Of a stretch of 64,000 nucleotides of DNA, positions 34,983 through 47,728 are shown one piece after another (position 1 is the first letter of the stretch; the number at the start of each line of letters is the position of its first letter). The position numbers and the translations under genes are program-made. The stretch spans positions 124,001 through 188,000 of the forward strand of contig NZ_PENW01000009.1 of NCBI RefSeq assembly GCF_003144405.1, read 5' to 3'. Origin of the DNA: Proteus cibi. Its GTDB lineage: Bacteria; Pseudomonadota; Gammaproteobacteria; Enterobacterales; Enterobacteriaceae. The notes below the pieces were generated by a model, which saw only the letters and a program-made list of their open reading frames with translations, had not been told where the DNA came from and ran no database searches.

Positions 34983-36299
34983 ATGGATACAACCAAAGCT
35001 GGTTCTATCGCGTCAGGTAACACCCAAGGTGATTACAAAACATGGCGTAAGTCAGATACAGTATGGATGTTAGGTTTATACGGTACGGCTATCGGTGCTG
35101 GCGTTCTATTTTTACCTATCAACGCAGGAATTGGTGGTTTAATCCCTCTGTTGATCATGTTAGTGCTTGCATTCCCAATGACCTTCTTTGCACACCGTGG
35201 TATGTGCCGCTTTGTGTTATCAGGTAAAAACCCAGGTGAAGATATCACTGAAGTTGTTGAAGAACACTTTGGTAAAACAGCAGGTAAATTAATCACCCTG
35301 CTCTATTTCTTCGCAATTTATCCTATTCTATTGGTTTATAGCGTTGCTATCACCAATACAGTAGAAAGCTTTATTGTGAACCAAATGCACATGGCTGCAC
35401 CACCTCGCGCAATTTTATCGCTCATACTGATTGTCGGTATCATGTCGATTATTCGCTTTGGTGAACAAGCTATCGTTAAAGCAATGAGCGTTTTAGTCTT
35501 CCCATTTGTTGCTGTCCTGATGGTTTTAGCACTGTATCTGATCCCAGAGTGGAATGGTGCGATCCTTGATACTCTCTCTTTTGATCACGCAACAACATCA
35601 AGTATGGGTCAAGGCCTATTAGTAACCTTATGGTTAGCGATTCCGGTAATGGTGTTCTCTTTTAACCACTCTCCGATCATCTCTGCGTTTGCGGTTGCAA
35701 AACGTGAAGAATACGGCGAAAACGCTGAGAAAAAATGTTCACGCATTTTAGCTTATGCACACATCATGATGGTTATCACTGTAATGTTCTTCGTGTTTAG
35801 CTGTGTATTTAGCTTAACACCAGAAAACTTAGCAGAAGCAAAAGCACAGAATATCAGTATCCTGTCTTACCTTGCTAACCATTTTGAAGCACCTGTTATC
35901 GCTTATATTGCTCCATTTATTGCTTTCGTTGCGATCACTAAATCTTTCTTAGGTCACTACTTAGGTGCTCGTGAAGGTTTCAACGGTTTAATCATTAAAT
36001 CACTGCGTGAAAAAGGTAAAACAATCGAAAAAGATCGTTTAAACAAAATCACTGCACTGTTTATGCTGGTTACAACTTGGATTGTTGCAACATTAAACCC
36101 AAGCATTTTAGGAATGATTGAAACATTAGGTGGTCCAATCATCGCAATGTTACTGTTCCTGATGCCAATGTATGCAATCCGCAAAGTACCTGCGATGAAG
36201 AAATATGCCGGTCATATCAGCAACGTATTCGTTGTCGTCATGGGTCTTATCGCAATCTCAGCAGTTTTCTATAGCTTAATTAACTCTTTCATGGGCTAA
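34983..36299 (+). CDS. sdaC: Serine:H+ symporter SdaC
   Basis: Inner-membrane high-capacity L-serine/proton symporter of the HAAAP family. 438 residues (E. coli 429) with about eleven helices. The chosen ATG ([26 protein letters not shown]) has GGAGAG upstream; a frame start 81 nt earlier adds a lysine/aromatic stretch not found in the family. Highly conserved: [67 protein letters not shown] and [18 protein letters not shown]. sdaB follows after 121 bp with an intervening hairpin, making a serine-utilisation unit. Confidence 0.98.
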   Translation: MDTTKAGSIASGNTQGDYKTWRKSDTVWMLGLYGTAIGAGVLFLPINAGIGGLIPLLIMLVLAFPMTFFAHRGMCRFVLSGKNPGEDITEVVEEHFGKTAGKLITLLYFFAIYPILLVYSVAITNTVESFIVNQMHMAAPPRAILSLILIVGIMSIIRFGEQAIVKAMSVLVFPFVAVLMVLALYLIPEWNGAILDTLSFDHATTSSMGQGLLVTLWLAIPVMVFSFNHSPIISAFAVAKREEYGENAEKKCSRILAYAHIMMVITVMFFVFSCVFSLTPENLAEAKAQNISILSYLANHFEAPVIAYIAPFIAFVAITKSFLGHYLGAREGFNGLIIKSLREKGKTIEKDRLNKITALFMLVTTWIVATLNPSILGMIETLGGPIIAMLLFLMPMYAIRKVPAMKKYAGHISNVFVVVMGLIAISAVFYSLINSFMG

Positions 36300-36300
36300 T

Positions 36301-36345
36301 AAAGCATCGAATGGCTACTTTCTTAAAGAGAGTAGCCATTGCTTT
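36301..36345 (+). other. Intercistronic hairpin between sdaC and sdaB
   Basis: AAAGC and AATGGCTACT pair with AGTAGCCATT and GCTTT (36301-36345) around an 11-nt loop. No long T-run follows, so it may act as an RNA-stability or partial-termination element setting the sdaC:sdaB ratio. Confidence 0.5.
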
Positions 36346-36420
36346 AGATTTCAAAACCGACACTTAACATTCTAATAATCACACAGTTGCGCCTTTAAAT
36401 GAATTAGGGAGGCGAATATT

Positions 36421-37785
36421 ATGGTTAGCGTCTTTGATATTTTTAAAATTGGTATTGGTCCTTCAAGCTCACACACTGTAGGTCCAATGAAAGCAGGTAA
36501 AGAATTTGTTGATTTACTTGCTGAAAAAAATCTTCTTTCTTCTGTTTCCCGCGTTATCGTTGATGTTTATGGCTCTTTATCTTTAACAGGTAAAGGTCAC
36601 GCAACAGATATTGCTATTATTATGGGACTCGCAGGCAACTTACCTGACACCGTCGATATCGATTCTATTACCCCCTTCATTAAAAAAGTAGAAACCACTG
36701 GTCGCTTAATGCTGGCAAATGGCATAAAAGAAGTCGATTTTCCGGTTGAAGGCGGTATGAATTTTCATAAAACTAATCTCCCTCTCCATGAAAATGGCAT
36801 GACCATTACCGCTTATAACGGTGAACAGGTTTTATTGAAAAAAACCTACTACTCTATTGGTGGGGGATTTATTGTTGATGAAGAGCATTTTGGTCAACCT
36901 GAAGAAAATGCGATCCAAGTTCCTTACCCTTATCAATATGCGGCTGATTTACGTCGCCATTGTAAAGAAACAGGCCTTTCTTTATCCGCATTAGTCATGC
37001 AAAACGAATTAGCATTACGTAGCAAAGAAGAAATTTCGGCTCATTTCGCGGCTGTTTGGGACGTGATGAAGTCAGGTATTGAGCGTGGTGTAAATACCGA
37101 AGGCTTATTACCGGGGCCATTACGCGTACCTCGCCGTGCTTCTGCATTACGCCGTATGTTAGTCACAGAAGATAAAACAACAACCGATCCAATGACCGTT
37201 GTTGACTGGATTAATATGTTTGCCCTTGCCGTAAATGAAGAAAATGCGGCTGGTGGACGTGTTGTCACAGCACCAACAAATGGTGCCTGTGGTATTATTC
37301 CAGCAGTATTGTCTTACTATGATAAATTTATTCGCCCTGTAAATGAAAACTCTTACACTCGCTTTTTCTTAGTTGCTGGTGTTATTGGCTCACTTTACAA
37401 AATGAATGCATCTATCTCGGGTGCTGAAGTCGGTTGCCAAGGTGAAGTCGGCGTTGCTTGTTCTATGGCAGCAGGTGCATTAACTGAGCTTTTAGGCGGT
37501 AGCCCAGAACAAGTTTGTATTGCAGCGGAAATTGCAATGGAGCATAACTTAGGACTTACCTGCGACCCAGTGGCAGGACAAGTACAAGTTCCTTGTATTG
37601 AACGAAATGCCATCGCTGCCGTACAAGCCGTAAACTCATCTCGTATGGCTTTACGTCGCGTCAGTGATCCTCGTATCTGTTTAGATAAAGTCATTGAAAC
37701 AATGTACGAAACAGGTAAAGACATTAATGCTAAATATCGTGAAACCTCTCAAGGCGGATTAGCCATTAAGATTTCTTGTGACTAA
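36421..37785 (+). CDS. sdaB: L-serine ammonia-lyase (L-serine deaminase)
   Basis: Converts L-serine to pyruvate and ammonia with a [4Fe-4S] cluster. 454 residues (E. coli SdaB 455), single-chain type: N-terminal beta domain with IGPSSSHTVGPM (residues 12-23), then the alpha domain with APTNGACGIIPAV, GAEVGCQGEVGVACSMAAGAL, NLGLTCDPVAGQVQVPCIERNA (cluster cysteines) and YRETSQGGLA. Genomic pairing with sdaC indicates SdaB rather than SdaA. An AGGGAGGCG ribosome site lies 5' of the ATG. Confidence 0.97.
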   Translation: MVSVFDIFKIGIGPSSSHTVGPMKAGKEFVDLLAEKNLLSSVSRVIVDVYGSLSLTGKGHATDIAIIMGLAGNLPDTVDIDSITPFIKKVETTGRLMLANGIKEVDFPVEGGMNFHKTNLPLHENGMTITAYNGEQVLLKKTYYSIGGGFIVDEEHFGQPEENAIQVPYPYQYAADLRRHCKETGLSLSALVMQNELALRSKEEISAHFAAVWDVMKSGIERGVNTEGLLPGPLRVPRRASALRRMLVTEDKTTTDPMTVVDWINMFALAVNEENAAGGRVVTAPTNGACGIIPAVLSYYDKFIRPVNENSYTRFFLVAGVIGSLYKMNASISGAEVGCQGEVGVACSMAAGALTELLGGSPEQVCIAAEIAMEHNLGLTCDPVAGQVQVPCIERNAIAAVQAVNSSRMALRRVSDPRICLDKVIETMYETGKDINAKYRETSQGGLAIKISCD

Positions 37786-37821
37786 ACCTGAGAGTCTTCA
37801 ATATAGATATTTATGATAGAT

Positions 37822-37848
37822 AAGGCGCTGATATCAGCGCCTTTTTTG
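37822..37848 (+). terminator. Rho-independent terminator of sdaCB
   Basis: AAGGCGCTGA/TATCAGCGCCTT palindromic stem followed by T6. Confidence 0.85.
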
Positions 37849-38020
37849 TTTAGAAATATCTATCTCGATACTCTTCTTTTTTTCATCTCTTCTTTTTGTA
37901 TGAGATTAAATTGTCATCCTTAGTTAAAATATGTTTTTCAAACATGCGAAACATCGCTCAATAGGGAAAATTTAAAGAAAAATAGGAGCTAATCACAAAA
38001 ATTATTTAAAGGGCGTGACG

Positions 38021-38104
38021 ATGAACGCGTTATCTAAAGTAAATAACGACAACTTAATCAATCTATTGGTGATATTTAGATTATTGCCTAAAGTTGATGA
38101 GTAA
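38021..38104 (+). CDS. Putative 27-codon upstream ORF ahead of fhs
   Basis: ATG at 38021 follows AAAGGGCGTGACG, a plausible ribosome site, and runs 27 codons to TAA at 38102, ending 43 nt before fhs. The peptide would be MNALSKVNNDNLINLLVIFR followed by LLPKVDE. It has a hydrophobic centre and no codon run typical of an attenuation leader. It is too short for routine gene callers. The surrounding 362-bp sdaB-fhs gap holds nothing else recognisable apart from the sdaB terminator. It could be a leader peptide, a small membrane-associated protein or chance. Confidence 0.35.
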   Translation: MNALSKVNNDNLINLLVIFRLLPKVDE

Positions 38105-38147
38105 AGATCACTAAAGACATCATCAGCGGGATAAAAAGAGAACTAAA

Positions 38148-39818
38148 ATGAAATCAGATATTCAAATCTCCCAAGAAGCACACCTCTTACCTATTCAGGA
38201 CATTGCTAAAAATTTAAATATTGATCAAGATGATATCGAGTTTTATGGCAAGTACAAAGCCAAATTTAGCCACAGTATTTGGTCAAAAATTGCAACTAAA
38301 AAGCCCGGAAAATTAGTTTTAGTGACAGCAATTAACCCAACACCGGCTGGTGAAGGAAAAACAACTGTCACTGTTGGATTAGGGCAAGCACTTAATCATA
38401 TTGGAAAAAATGCCATTATTGCATTGCGTGAACCCTCTTTAGGTCCTTGCTTCGGGATTAAAGGAGGAGCAACAGGGGGAGGTTATTCACAAGTCGTTCC
38501 AATGGAAGATCTCAATCTTCATTTTACTGGCGATTTCCATGCTATTACCTCTGCCAATAATTTACTTGCTGCCATGCTTGATAATTCAATTTATCAGGGG
38601 AATCCATTAAATATCGATCCTAAAAAAATCGTATTTAAACGTTGTATGGATATGAACGATCGTGCTTTACGTAATATTGTTGTGGGATTAGGTGGCGAAA
38701 AAGACGGTGTTACAAGAGAAGATAACGTTGTTATTACTGTTGCTTCTGAAATTATGTCTATTCTTTGTTTAGCCGTGGATATTGATGATTTAAAGCAACG
38801 TCTTTCTCGCATCATTGTTGCCTATTCTTATCAAGGTGATCCTATTACAGCAAGCGATATACAAGCCGTCGGTGCAATGGCGAGTTTATTAAAAGATGCC
38901 ATTAATCCCAATTTAGTACAAACACTCGAAAATACGCCTGCCATTGTTCATGGTGGTCCCTTCGCTAATATTGCTCATGGGTGCAATAGCGTAAGAGCGA
39001 CAAAACTGGCTCTTCAACTTGCTGATATTACTGTGACAGAAGCCGGTTTTGGTGCTGATTTAGGTGCAGAAAAATTCTTTGATATAAAATGCCGGATCAG
39101 TGGATTACGCCCTGATTGTGCCGTTATTGTTGTCACCACAAAAGCGCTAAAATACAACGGAGGCTTAGGTAAAGGCGAGTGGAATAATGAAGATTTAGTT
39201 GCCCTTGAAAAGGGTATTGTCAACCTTGAAAAACACATTGAAAACCTTAAAAAATATGGTTTACCCGTGATTGTTTCTCTTAATGCTTATATCACTGATA
39301 GTATTGCAGAGCATCAGTTTATCGAAAAATTTTGCCAAGATAGAGGGTGTCGCTTCGCAATGACCGAAGTGTGGGAAAAAGGAGGCAAAGGGGGTATTGA
39401 ATTGGCTAAGCAAGTGATTGATACACTTGAAAATGAACCGAGCCAATTTCAATTAATTTATCCTGATGACGCCTCACTGAGTCAAAAAATCGATCTTGTT
39501 GCTAAAGAGATTTATGGTGCCAAGGGTGTGACTTATAGCCAACACGCTCATAAAATGTTAGAAAAAATAGAAAGTATGGGTTTTGCTCATTTCCCTGTTT
39601 GCATGGCAAAAACGCAATATTCACTCTCAGATGATCCCTCGTTATTAGGCCGCCCGACTGACTTTACGATCAACGTTCGTGAAGTGTATGTTTCTGCGGG
39701 TGCTGGCTTTGTTGTTGCCTTAACAGGCTCTATCACAACGATGCCTGGATTACCCAAAATACCTGCGGCTATCGCTGTTAATGTTGATAATCAAGGTAAA
39801 ATTGATGGGCTTATTTAA
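38148..39818 (+). CDS. fhs: Formate--tetrahydrofolate ligase
   Basis: ATP-dependent synthesis of 10-formyl-tetrahydrofolate from formate. 556 residues, the bacterial norm. Seen: the ATP-binding loop [24 protein letters not shown] (about 63-86), [77 protein letters not shown] and the folate-site region [23 protein letters not shown]. coli K-12 lacks this gene. Here it follows sdaCB but has its own leader, so it links formate, a product of anaerobic pyruvate cleavage, to the folate pool. Some codons look no different from the neighbours. Confidence 0.97.
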   Translation: MKSDIQISQEAHLLPIQDIAKNLNIDQDDIEFYGKYKAKFSHSIWSKIATKKPGKLVLVTAINPTPAGEGKTTVTVGLGQALNHIGKNAIIALREPSLGPCFGIKGGATGGGYSQVVPMEDLNLHFTGDFHAITSANNLLAAMLDNSIYQGNPLNIDPKKIVFKRCMDMNDRALRNIVVGLGGEKDGVTREDNVVITVASEIMSILCLAVDIDDLKQRLSRIIVAYSYQGDPITASDIQAVGAMASLLKDAINPNLVQTLENTPAIVHGGPFANIAHGCNSVRATKLALQLADITVTEAGFGADLGAEKFFDIKCRISGLRPDCAVIVVTTKALKYNGGLGKGEWNNEDLVALEKGIVNLEKHIENLKKYGLPVIVSLNAYITDSIAEHQFIEKFCQDRGCRFAMTEVWEKGGKGGIELAKQVIDTLENEPSQFQLIYPDDASLSQKIDLVAKEIYGAKGVTYSQHAHKMLEKIESMGFAHFPVCMAKTQYSLSDDPSLLGRPTDFTINVREVYVSAGAGFVVALTGSITTMPGLPKIPAAIAVNVDNQGKIDGLI

Positions 39819-39855
39819 GTTCTAACATAGCGATATTTTTCTATTTTATGGAATA

Positions 39856-39895
39856 TAAAAAAATCCGTAATCGTTAAACAATTACGGATTATTTA
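39856..39895. terminator. Bidirectional terminator between fhs and dacC
   Basis: AATCCGTAAT/ATTACGGATT stem (39862-39890) with A-run before and ATTTAT after; serves both convergent genes, better for dacC (TTTTTT on the minus strand). Confidence 0.8.
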
Positions 39896-39970
39896 TATAA
39901 AAAATAACAGCTAGTCTTTCTTTTTGGGTGAAAAACTCAGTAACGCTTTGATAGATCCATTATTGGTAAA

Positions 39971-41173
39971 TTAACCAAAAATAGCATTAAACCAACCAGA
40001 TACTGTTTTAACAACAAAATCCCAAATACGACTAAAGAAACCGCCTTCCTCAACCGCTTCTTTTACAACTAATGGGCGTTGTTCAATCACTTCATCATTT
40101 AATAAAAAGTTAACTGTACCTACAACCTGATTTTGAGTTAACGGCGCTTCTAATACAGGATTGGTTAAAGTAAAAGAGGCTTTCAGATTTTTCAACTCAC
40201 CTTTAGGAATGGTAATTGAGGCATCATTGGCAACCCCTAATGCAACTTCGCCTTTATCGCCATACCATACTTTTTGAGTTGTCAGTGGTGTATCTGCTTT
40301 TACAGGTGTTACTGTTTCAAAAAAGCGGAAACCCCAACCTAATAATTTTTCACTTTCAGCAAAACGCACTTTATCTGATGGTGTTCCTAAAACAACAGCA
40401 ATCAAACGCATATTGCCTTCAGTTGCCGAAGAAACAAGATTATACCCTGCTCCATTAGTGTGACCCGTTTTCACACCATCGACATTCATATTTTTATTCC
40501 ACAATAAGCGGTTGCGGTTTGGCTGACGAATATTGTTGAATGTAAATTCTTTTTCTTTATGGATTTCATACTCTGAAGGAACATCGCGGATCATGGCCGC
40601 TGTGAGTAATGCCATATCTTGTGCGGTTGTATATTGTCCATCAGAGTCTAACCCATGAACGGTTTTAAAGTGTGTATTTTTTAAACCGAGATTTTTAGCA
40701 TAGGAATTCATTAGATCAACAAAGGTTTCCTGACTACCCGCAACATGCTCTGCTAATGCAATACTGGCATCATTACCAGATTGAATAACCATACCGCGAT
40801 TTAAATCAATCACTTTGACCTGATCACCCGGTTTCAAGAACATCAATGATGATCCTTTCAATACCGGATTTCCCGTTGCCCATGCATTACGCCCAACAAT
40901 AACCGTATCGTCAGGTGACATACGACCTTCTTTGATCGCCTGTCCAACGACATAGCTACTCATGATTTTTGTAAGGCTGGCGGGATCTAAACGCTCATCA
41001 AGTTTTTCTGATGCCAGAATTTTTCCGCTGTTGTAATCCATTAATACATAAGATTTTGCCTCTATTTGAGGAGGTACCGGATTATTTACCGCAAATGAAG
41101 GACTAGAAATAATTAGCAGTAAACCCATTCCCGCGGTAACCTTACCCAGAACAGATGGAATATTTTTTTTCAT
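39971..41173 (-). CDS. dacC: D-alanyl-D-alanine carboxypeptidase DacC (PBP6)
   Basis: Low-molecular-weight penicillin-binding protein trimming the terminal D-Ala of peptidoglycan pentapeptides. 400 residues, same as E. coli DacC. Signal peptide about 1-28 (cleaved after SPSFA), then catalytic SLTK at 66-69, SGN at 132-134 and KTG at 235-237, all intact. The C-terminal beta-domain ends with an amphipathic membrane anchor [25 protein letters not shown]6 is chosen over PBP5 (DacA) by similarity and by gstB/ybjG synteny. The 157-bp divergent gap upstream is shared with gstB. Confidence 0.93.
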   Translation of the reverse strand: MKKNIPSVLGKVTAGMGLLLIISSPSFAVNNPVPPQIEAKSYVLMDYNSGKILASEKLDERLDPASLTKIMSSYVVGQAIKEGRMSPDDTVIVGRNAWATGNPVLKGSSLMFLKPGDQVKVIDLNRGMVIQSGNDASIALAEHVAGSQETFVDLMNSYAKNLGLKNTHFKTVHGLDSDGQYTTAQDMALLTAAMIRDVPSEYEIHKEKEFTFNNIRQPNRNRLLWNKNMNVDGVKTGHTNGAGYNLVSSATEGNMRLIAVVLGTPSDKVRFAESEKLLGWGFRFFETVTPVKADTPLTTQKVWYGDKGEVALGVANDASITIPKGELKNLKASFTLTNPVLEAPLTQNQVVGTVNFLLNDEVIEQRPLVVKEAVEEGGFFSRIWDFVVKTVSGWFNAIFG

Positions 41174-41330
41174 TACCGATCACCCTTTTATATCAATTTG
41201 TTAAAGCTTTCCTACTATATGGCTTTCTGGAATAAGACGCCAACATTGATATATAGAGATTTATCTTATATTCATATTTAGCGCCCTATAGAGGGAAATT
41301 TTATTACTTATCGCGGTTTAGGAGACCTTT

Positions 41331-41951
41331 ATGTTAAAAGTCTGGGGTAGAAAAAACTCATCTAACGTTAAAAAAGTGCTTTGGTGCTTAACGGAATTAA
41401 ACGTTCCTTATGAGCAAATCGACGTTGGTGGCCCTTTTGGTGGGCTCAATGAAGCAAATTATTTAGCAATGAATCCCAACGCTTCTATTCCAACCTTACA
41501 AGATGATGACTTTGCGTTATGGGAATCTAATACCATTATTCGTTATTTATGTACAAAATATGAAAATAACACACTCTATCCCATTGAACCAAAACAACGA
41601 GCTAATGTAGAAAAATGGATGGATTGGTCAAATGGCAGCCTCTTTGCTCCCATTCAACAAATGATGATCATGATTGTCCGCACGCCTAAAGAGCAACAAA
41701 ATCCTGAAGTTGTGAATGCGTTGAAAGAGAAGCTGAATAAACTCATTAAAATTGCTGACGACCAACTTGCAAAAACAACGTATTTTGCAGGAGATACATT
41801 CTCTCTTGCCGATATGGCAATCGCTCCCTTGGTCTATCCATGGCTAGAAGTTTGCAAAGATAGACCACATTACCCTCATATTGAGCGTTGGTTTGCACAA
41901 TTAAGCGAAAAATCTATTTTCCGTGATATTGTGTTACTGCCTGTCAATTAA
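41331..41951 (+). CDS. gstB: Glutathione S-transferase GstB-like
   Basis: Soluble glutathione transferase. Thioredoxin-fold domain (about 1-80): MLKVWGRKNSSNVKKVLWCLTELNVPYEQIDVGGPFGG, with the glutathione-binding IPTLQDDDFALWESNTIIRYL. All-helical C-domain with GDTFSLADMAIAPLVYPWLEV. 206 residues; E. coli GstB (YliJ) 208, colinear and also next to dacC. Substrate unknown (E. coli GstB acts on bromoacetate-type electrophiles). Its stop codon is one base from the yeeZ stop on the other strand, an unusually tight convergence without a visible terminator. Confidence 0.9.
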   Translation: MLKVWGRKNSSNVKKVLWCLTELNVPYEQIDVGGPFGGLNEANYLAMNPNASIPTLQDDDFALWESNTIIRYLCTKYENNTLYPIEPKQRANVEKWMDWSNGSLFAPIQQMMIMIVRTPKEQQNPEVVNALKEKLNKLIKIADDQLAKTTYFAGDTFSLADMAIAPLVYPWLEVCKDRPHYPHIERWFAQLSEKSIFRDIVLLPVN

Positions 41952-41952
41952 A

Positions 41953-42774
41953 CTAATTCATTGGCATTTTGTCGGGATCTGGATAATGGTAATGAAATCC
42001 AAGATCTCGACAGATCTCCTGACCATCAATCTCTCGTATTAAAGGCCTATCTTCCTCAGCAAATTCTGGCGGAATAAGATCGAGTTGATTAGACGCTCTC
42101 AAATAAAAATCTTTCTTTTTAGGATGAATTGGAGCACATAAATTATATAAATGACCGCCTTCATTCTGTGCAAGCAATTGTTCAACAGCAAAAATCACAT
42201 CGTCTAAGTGGACCAAGTTAACGCATTGATGAGCGCCTTTTACCTGTTTTTTACCTGATAAAAAACGTCCTGCATGACGACCTGGACCGACTAACCCTGC
42301 TAATCGAAGAATATCCACTGTAGTCAACGGTAAACGATGTAGCCAGTTCTCAACTTCGGCTAACATTTTTGCTGATTGTGTTTCTGGTCGAATATCCATT
42401 TCTTCCGTGATATTACCAGTTTGATTGCCATATACAGAAGTAGAGCTAATGTAAATCACTCTTGTAACATGGCGAGACATTGCGCTATCCACCAGCGTCT
42501 GAATGGCTTCAACATAATCATAACCTCCACCAGCAGCACTTGGTGGTAATGTTATAATGAGTACGTCAGTTTCCATTAAGTAATCAAAATCATCTCTATC
42601 ACATTCAATTGCGGGTGTTAAATTCACTAAACAGCAGTCAACGCCACTCATTCTTGCTGCTTCTACGCCATCTTCGGTGGTTTTAGTCCCTTTAACTTGA
42701 TAGCCTGCATCACGCAACGCAGCGGCAAGTGGTAAACCTAACCAACCTAATCCTACGATGGTTATTCGTTTCAT
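41953..42774 (-). CDS. yeeZ: NAD-dependent epimerase/dehydratase-like protein YeeZ
   Basis: Extended-SDR Rossmann protein of unknown substrate, conserved next to the his operon in enterobacteria. 273 residues (E. coli 274). Cofactor motif IVGLGWLGLPLA at 5-16; KTTEDGVEAARMSGVDCCLVNL; YISSTSVYGNQTG with an SDR-like Ser/Tyr; LRLAGLVGPGRHAGRFLSGKK; VNLVHLDDVIFAVEQLL; YNLCAPIHPKK. Divergent from hisLGDCBHAFI. The 333-bp gap to hisL is A/T-rich. Confidence 0.93.
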   Translation of the reverse strand: MKRITIVGLGWLGLPLAAALRDAGYQVKGTKTTEDGVEAARMSGVDCCLVNLTPAIECDRDDFDYLMETDVLIITLPPSAAGGGYDYVEAIQTLVDSAMSRHVTRVIYISSTSVYGNQTGNITEEMDIRPETQSAKMLAEVENWLHRLPLTTVDILRLAGLVGPGRHAGRFLSGKKQVKGAHQCVNLVHLDDVIFAVEQLLAQNEGGHLYNLCAPIHPKKKDFYLRASNQLDLIPPEFAEEDRPLIREIDGQEICRDLGFHYHYPDPDKMPMN

Positions 42775-43107
42775 TTTGCTCCCCTACTTAAATGGCTTAG
42801 TCAAAGTATGCTATAAAATTTTAGTTTTTCCATTACATATAAATACTTCTTATATTTCGTGAATATTTAGCCTCTCTCTATATACTCGCCTACTTGTGCC
42901 ATTAAGTAAATAAGAGAAATATTAAAATCGCATTAAAAACAAAAGGTTACAAAATAATTAAATTATTATTAAAAAATAGGTTGCTTTCTGCTTTGTAAAT
43001 CATGTAGCTTGAAAGGCAGACAAATTCTAAATGCAGGTTACTAAATACAGATTAACAGTAACGGGCATTATTAAATAACAAATCGTGTTATTAGCTAGGA
43101 AATAATT
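42775..43107. other. Gap between yeeZ and hisL
   Basis: A/T-rich, no gene. It must carry the his promoter; I could not pick a certain -35/-10 pair by eye. Confidence 0.5.
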
Positions 43108-43155
43108 ATGTATAGCATTCAACTAAACCACCATCATCACCATCACCCTGACTAG
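43108..43155 (+). CDS. hisL: his operon leader peptide
   Basis: Fifteen codons, MYSIQLNHHHHHHPD, with six consecutive His codons (CAC/CAT), preceded by AGGAAATAATT. This is the sensor of the his attenuator: ribosome stalling at His codons prevents the terminator from forming. E. coli HisL has seven His in a row and the same HPD ending. Confidence 0.96.
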   Translation: MYSIQLNHHHHHHPD

Positions 43156-43156
43156 T

Positions 43157-43257
43157 CTTTCAGGCGATGAGTGCTGGAAGACGTTTAAGAAACGCTTCCG
43201 GTGGTCTGAATGCAGATAACAACTAAAACCCCGGAAGGCAACTTCCGGGGTTTTTTT
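43157..43257 (+). promoter_or_regulatory. his attenuator
   Basis: Leader RNA with competing segments: GGCGATGAGTGCTGGAAG, then AAGAAACGCTTCCGGTGG, then the terminator stem CCCCGGAAG/CTTCCGGGG (43229-43250) followed by T7. The CTTCCGG of the middle segment can pair with the CCGGAAG of the terminator, forming the antiterminator. Confidence 0.9.
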
Positions 43258-43304
43258 ATAGCTAATTTTCATAACAAAAATAGGGACAATGATAGGGTGA
43301 TATT

Positions 43305-44204
43305 ATGTTAGATAAAGCAAGATTAAGAATCGCAATGCAAAAATCAGGACGTTTAAGCGATGATTCTCGTGCTCTTTTAGCGCGTTGTGGTATCAAAATT
43401 AACTTAAATCAACAGCGCCTGATTGCTTACGCTGAAAATATGCCAATCGATATTTTACGTGTGAGAGATGACGATATTCCGGGATTGGTAATGGATGGCG
43501 TTGTTGATTTAGGGATCATTGGCGAAAACGTTTTAGAAGAAGAGTTATTAAAACGTCGTTCTCAAGGTGAAAACCCGAGTTATCTGACACTACGTCGTCT
43601 TGATTTCGGTGGCTGTCGTTTATCTCTCGCAACGCCTGTCGATTTTGATTATCAAGGTGTGGAATGCTTAAATAATACTCGTATCGCAACCTCCTATCCA
43701 AATCTGCTCAAACGCTATTTAGACCAAAAAGGCATCAAATTTAAATCATGTCTACTCAATGGCTCTGTTGAAGTCGCTCCTCGCGCAGGTCTTGCTGACT
43801 CTATTTGCGACTTAGTGTCTACTGGCGCAACATTAGAAGCCAACGGCTTAAAAGAAGTCGAAGTGATTTATCGCTCAAAAGCATGCTTAATCCAACGTGA
43901 CGGTGAAATGGAAGCCGAAAAACAAGCGCTTATCGATCGTTTACTAACGCGTATTCAAGGTGTTATTCAAGCTCGAGAATCAAAATATATTATGTTACAC
44001 GCACCAAGTGACTGTCTTGAAGATGTCATTGCATTACTTCCAGGAGCTGAAAGACCGACTATTTTACCTCTGGCGGGTGACCAAAATCGCGTTGCAATGC
44101 ACATGGTAAGTAGCGAAACCCTATTCTGGGAAACAATGGAAAAACTTAAAGTATTAGGTGCAAGTTCAATTCTTGTTTTACCAATTGAAAAAATGATGGA
44201 ATAA
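43305..44204 (+). CDS. hisG: ATP phosphoribosyltransferase
   Basis: First and feedback-inhibited step of histidine synthesis: ATP + PRPP to phosphoribosyl-ATP. 299 residues, long-form HisG with C-terminal regulatory ACT-like domain. Seen: [63 protein letters not shown] and the PRPP loop region [22 protein letters not shown]. Follows the attenuator by 47 nt; hisD begins 6 nt later. Confidence 0.98.
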   Translation: MLDKARLRIAMQKSGRLSDDSRALLARCGIKINLNQQRLIAYAENMPIDILRVRDDDIPGLVMDGVVDLGIIGENVLEEELLKRRSQGENPSYLTLRRLDFGGCRLSLATPVDFDYQGVECLNNTRIATSYPNLLKRYLDQKGIKFKSCLLNGSVEVAPRAGLADSICDLVSTGATLEANGLKEVEVIYRSKACLIQRDGEMEAEKQALIDRLLTRIQGVIQARESKYIMLHAPSDCLEDVIALLPGAERPTILPLAGDQNRVAMHMVSSETLFWETMEKLKVLGASSILVLPIEKMME

Positions 44205-44210
44205 GGTGAA

Positions 44211-46611
<2,401 letters not shown>

Positions 46612-46660
46612 AACATTTAAAACGATAACAATAAAAAATCGCAACTGAGGGATCTCAACC

Positions 46661-47728
46661 ATGAGCCAAAAAATTCTTTTTATCGACCGTGATGGTACTT
46701 TAATCACTGAGCCACCCACTGATTACCAAGTTGATAGACTTGATAAGCTTGCCTTTGAAAATGGCGTGATCCCCGCACTGACTGCTCTGCAAAAAGCGGG
46801 TTATAAACTCATTATGATCACAAATCAGGATGGATTAGGCACAGAAAGTTTTCCTCAAGCGGATTTCGATCCTCCTCATAATTTAATGATGCAAGTTTTC
46901 TCATCTCAAGGGATCTCATTTGATGATGTGTTAATTTGTCCCCATAAACCTGAAGACAACTGTCCTTGTCGCAAACCAGAAACAGGTCTCGTCACTCAGT
47001 ATTTAGTTGAGGGTGCACTAGATAAAGATAATAGTTATGTCATTGGCGATAGACAAACGGATATTCAGCTAGCCCAAAATATGGGTATCAAAGGCCTGCT
47101 TTATAAGCCCGATGAGCTCAATTGGGCTGTTATTACAGAGCAATTGACTAAAAAAGATCGCTATGCTCACGTTGAGCGGAAAACAAAAGAAACACAAATC
47201 GCGATCGATATTTGGCTTGATCGTGAAGGCAACAGCCAGATCAGCACGGGTGTCGGTTTCTTTGATCACATGCTGGATCAAATTGCCACACATGGCGGTT
47301 TTCGCATGAATATCAATGTAAAAGGTGATTTAGTGATTGATGATCACCACACAGTGGAAGATACCGGTCTTGCTTTGGGTGAGGCATTACGTGAAGCATT
47401 AGGTGATAAACGAGGTATTGCTCGCTTTGGCTTTACATTGCCAATGGATGAGTGCCTTGCAAGCTGTGCATTAGATATTTCTGGTCGTCCACACCTTGAG
47501 TACAAAGCCGAATTTAAATATCAACGTGTTGGTGATTTAAGTACAGAGATGATTGAACACTTTTTCCGTTCACTCTCTTACACCATGGGTTGCACATTAC
47601 ACCTGAAATCAAAAGGCAAAAACGATCACCATAAAGCTGAAAGTTTATTTAAAGTCTTTGGTCGTACATTACGCCAAGCCATTCGTGTTGAAGGCAATAC
47701 TTTACCCAGTTCAAAAGGTGTTCTGTGA
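46661..47728 (+). CDS. hisB: Bifunctional histidinol-phosphatase / imidazoleglycerol-phosphate dehydratase
   Basis: Two-domain enzyme for steps 7 and 9 of the pathway. N-terminal HAD phosphatase (about 1-165): catalytic FIDRDGTLI with the nucleophile and acid Asp, zinc loop [14 protein letters not shown], and [15 protein letters not shown]-terminal dehydratase (about 166-355): [33 protein letters not shown], and [26 protein letters not shown] with Mn-binding His motifs. 355 residues as in E. coli. It has its own GAGGGA ribosome site. Confidence 0.98.
   Translation: MSQKILFIDRDGTLITEPPTDYQVDRLDKLAFENGVIPALTALQKAGYKLIMITNQDGLGTESFPQADFDPPHNLMMQVFSSQGISFDDVLICPHKPEDNCPCRKPETGLVTQYLVEGALDKDNSYVIGDRQTDIQLAQNMGIKGLLYKPDELNWAVITEQLTKKDRYAHVERKTKETQIAIDIWLDREGNSQISTGVGFFDHMLDQIATHGGFRMNINVKGDLVIDDHHTVEDTGLALGEALREALGDKRGIARFGFTLPMDECLASCALDISGRPHLEYKAEFKYQRVGDLSTEMIEHFFRSLSYTMGCTLHLKSKGKNDHHKAESLFKVFGRTLRQAIRVEGNTLPSSKGVL

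Noticed and set aside
37850-38147. Tetrahydrofolate or purine riboswitch ahead of fhs
   Set aside because: No recognisable conserved core for either class; only the short ORF stands out.
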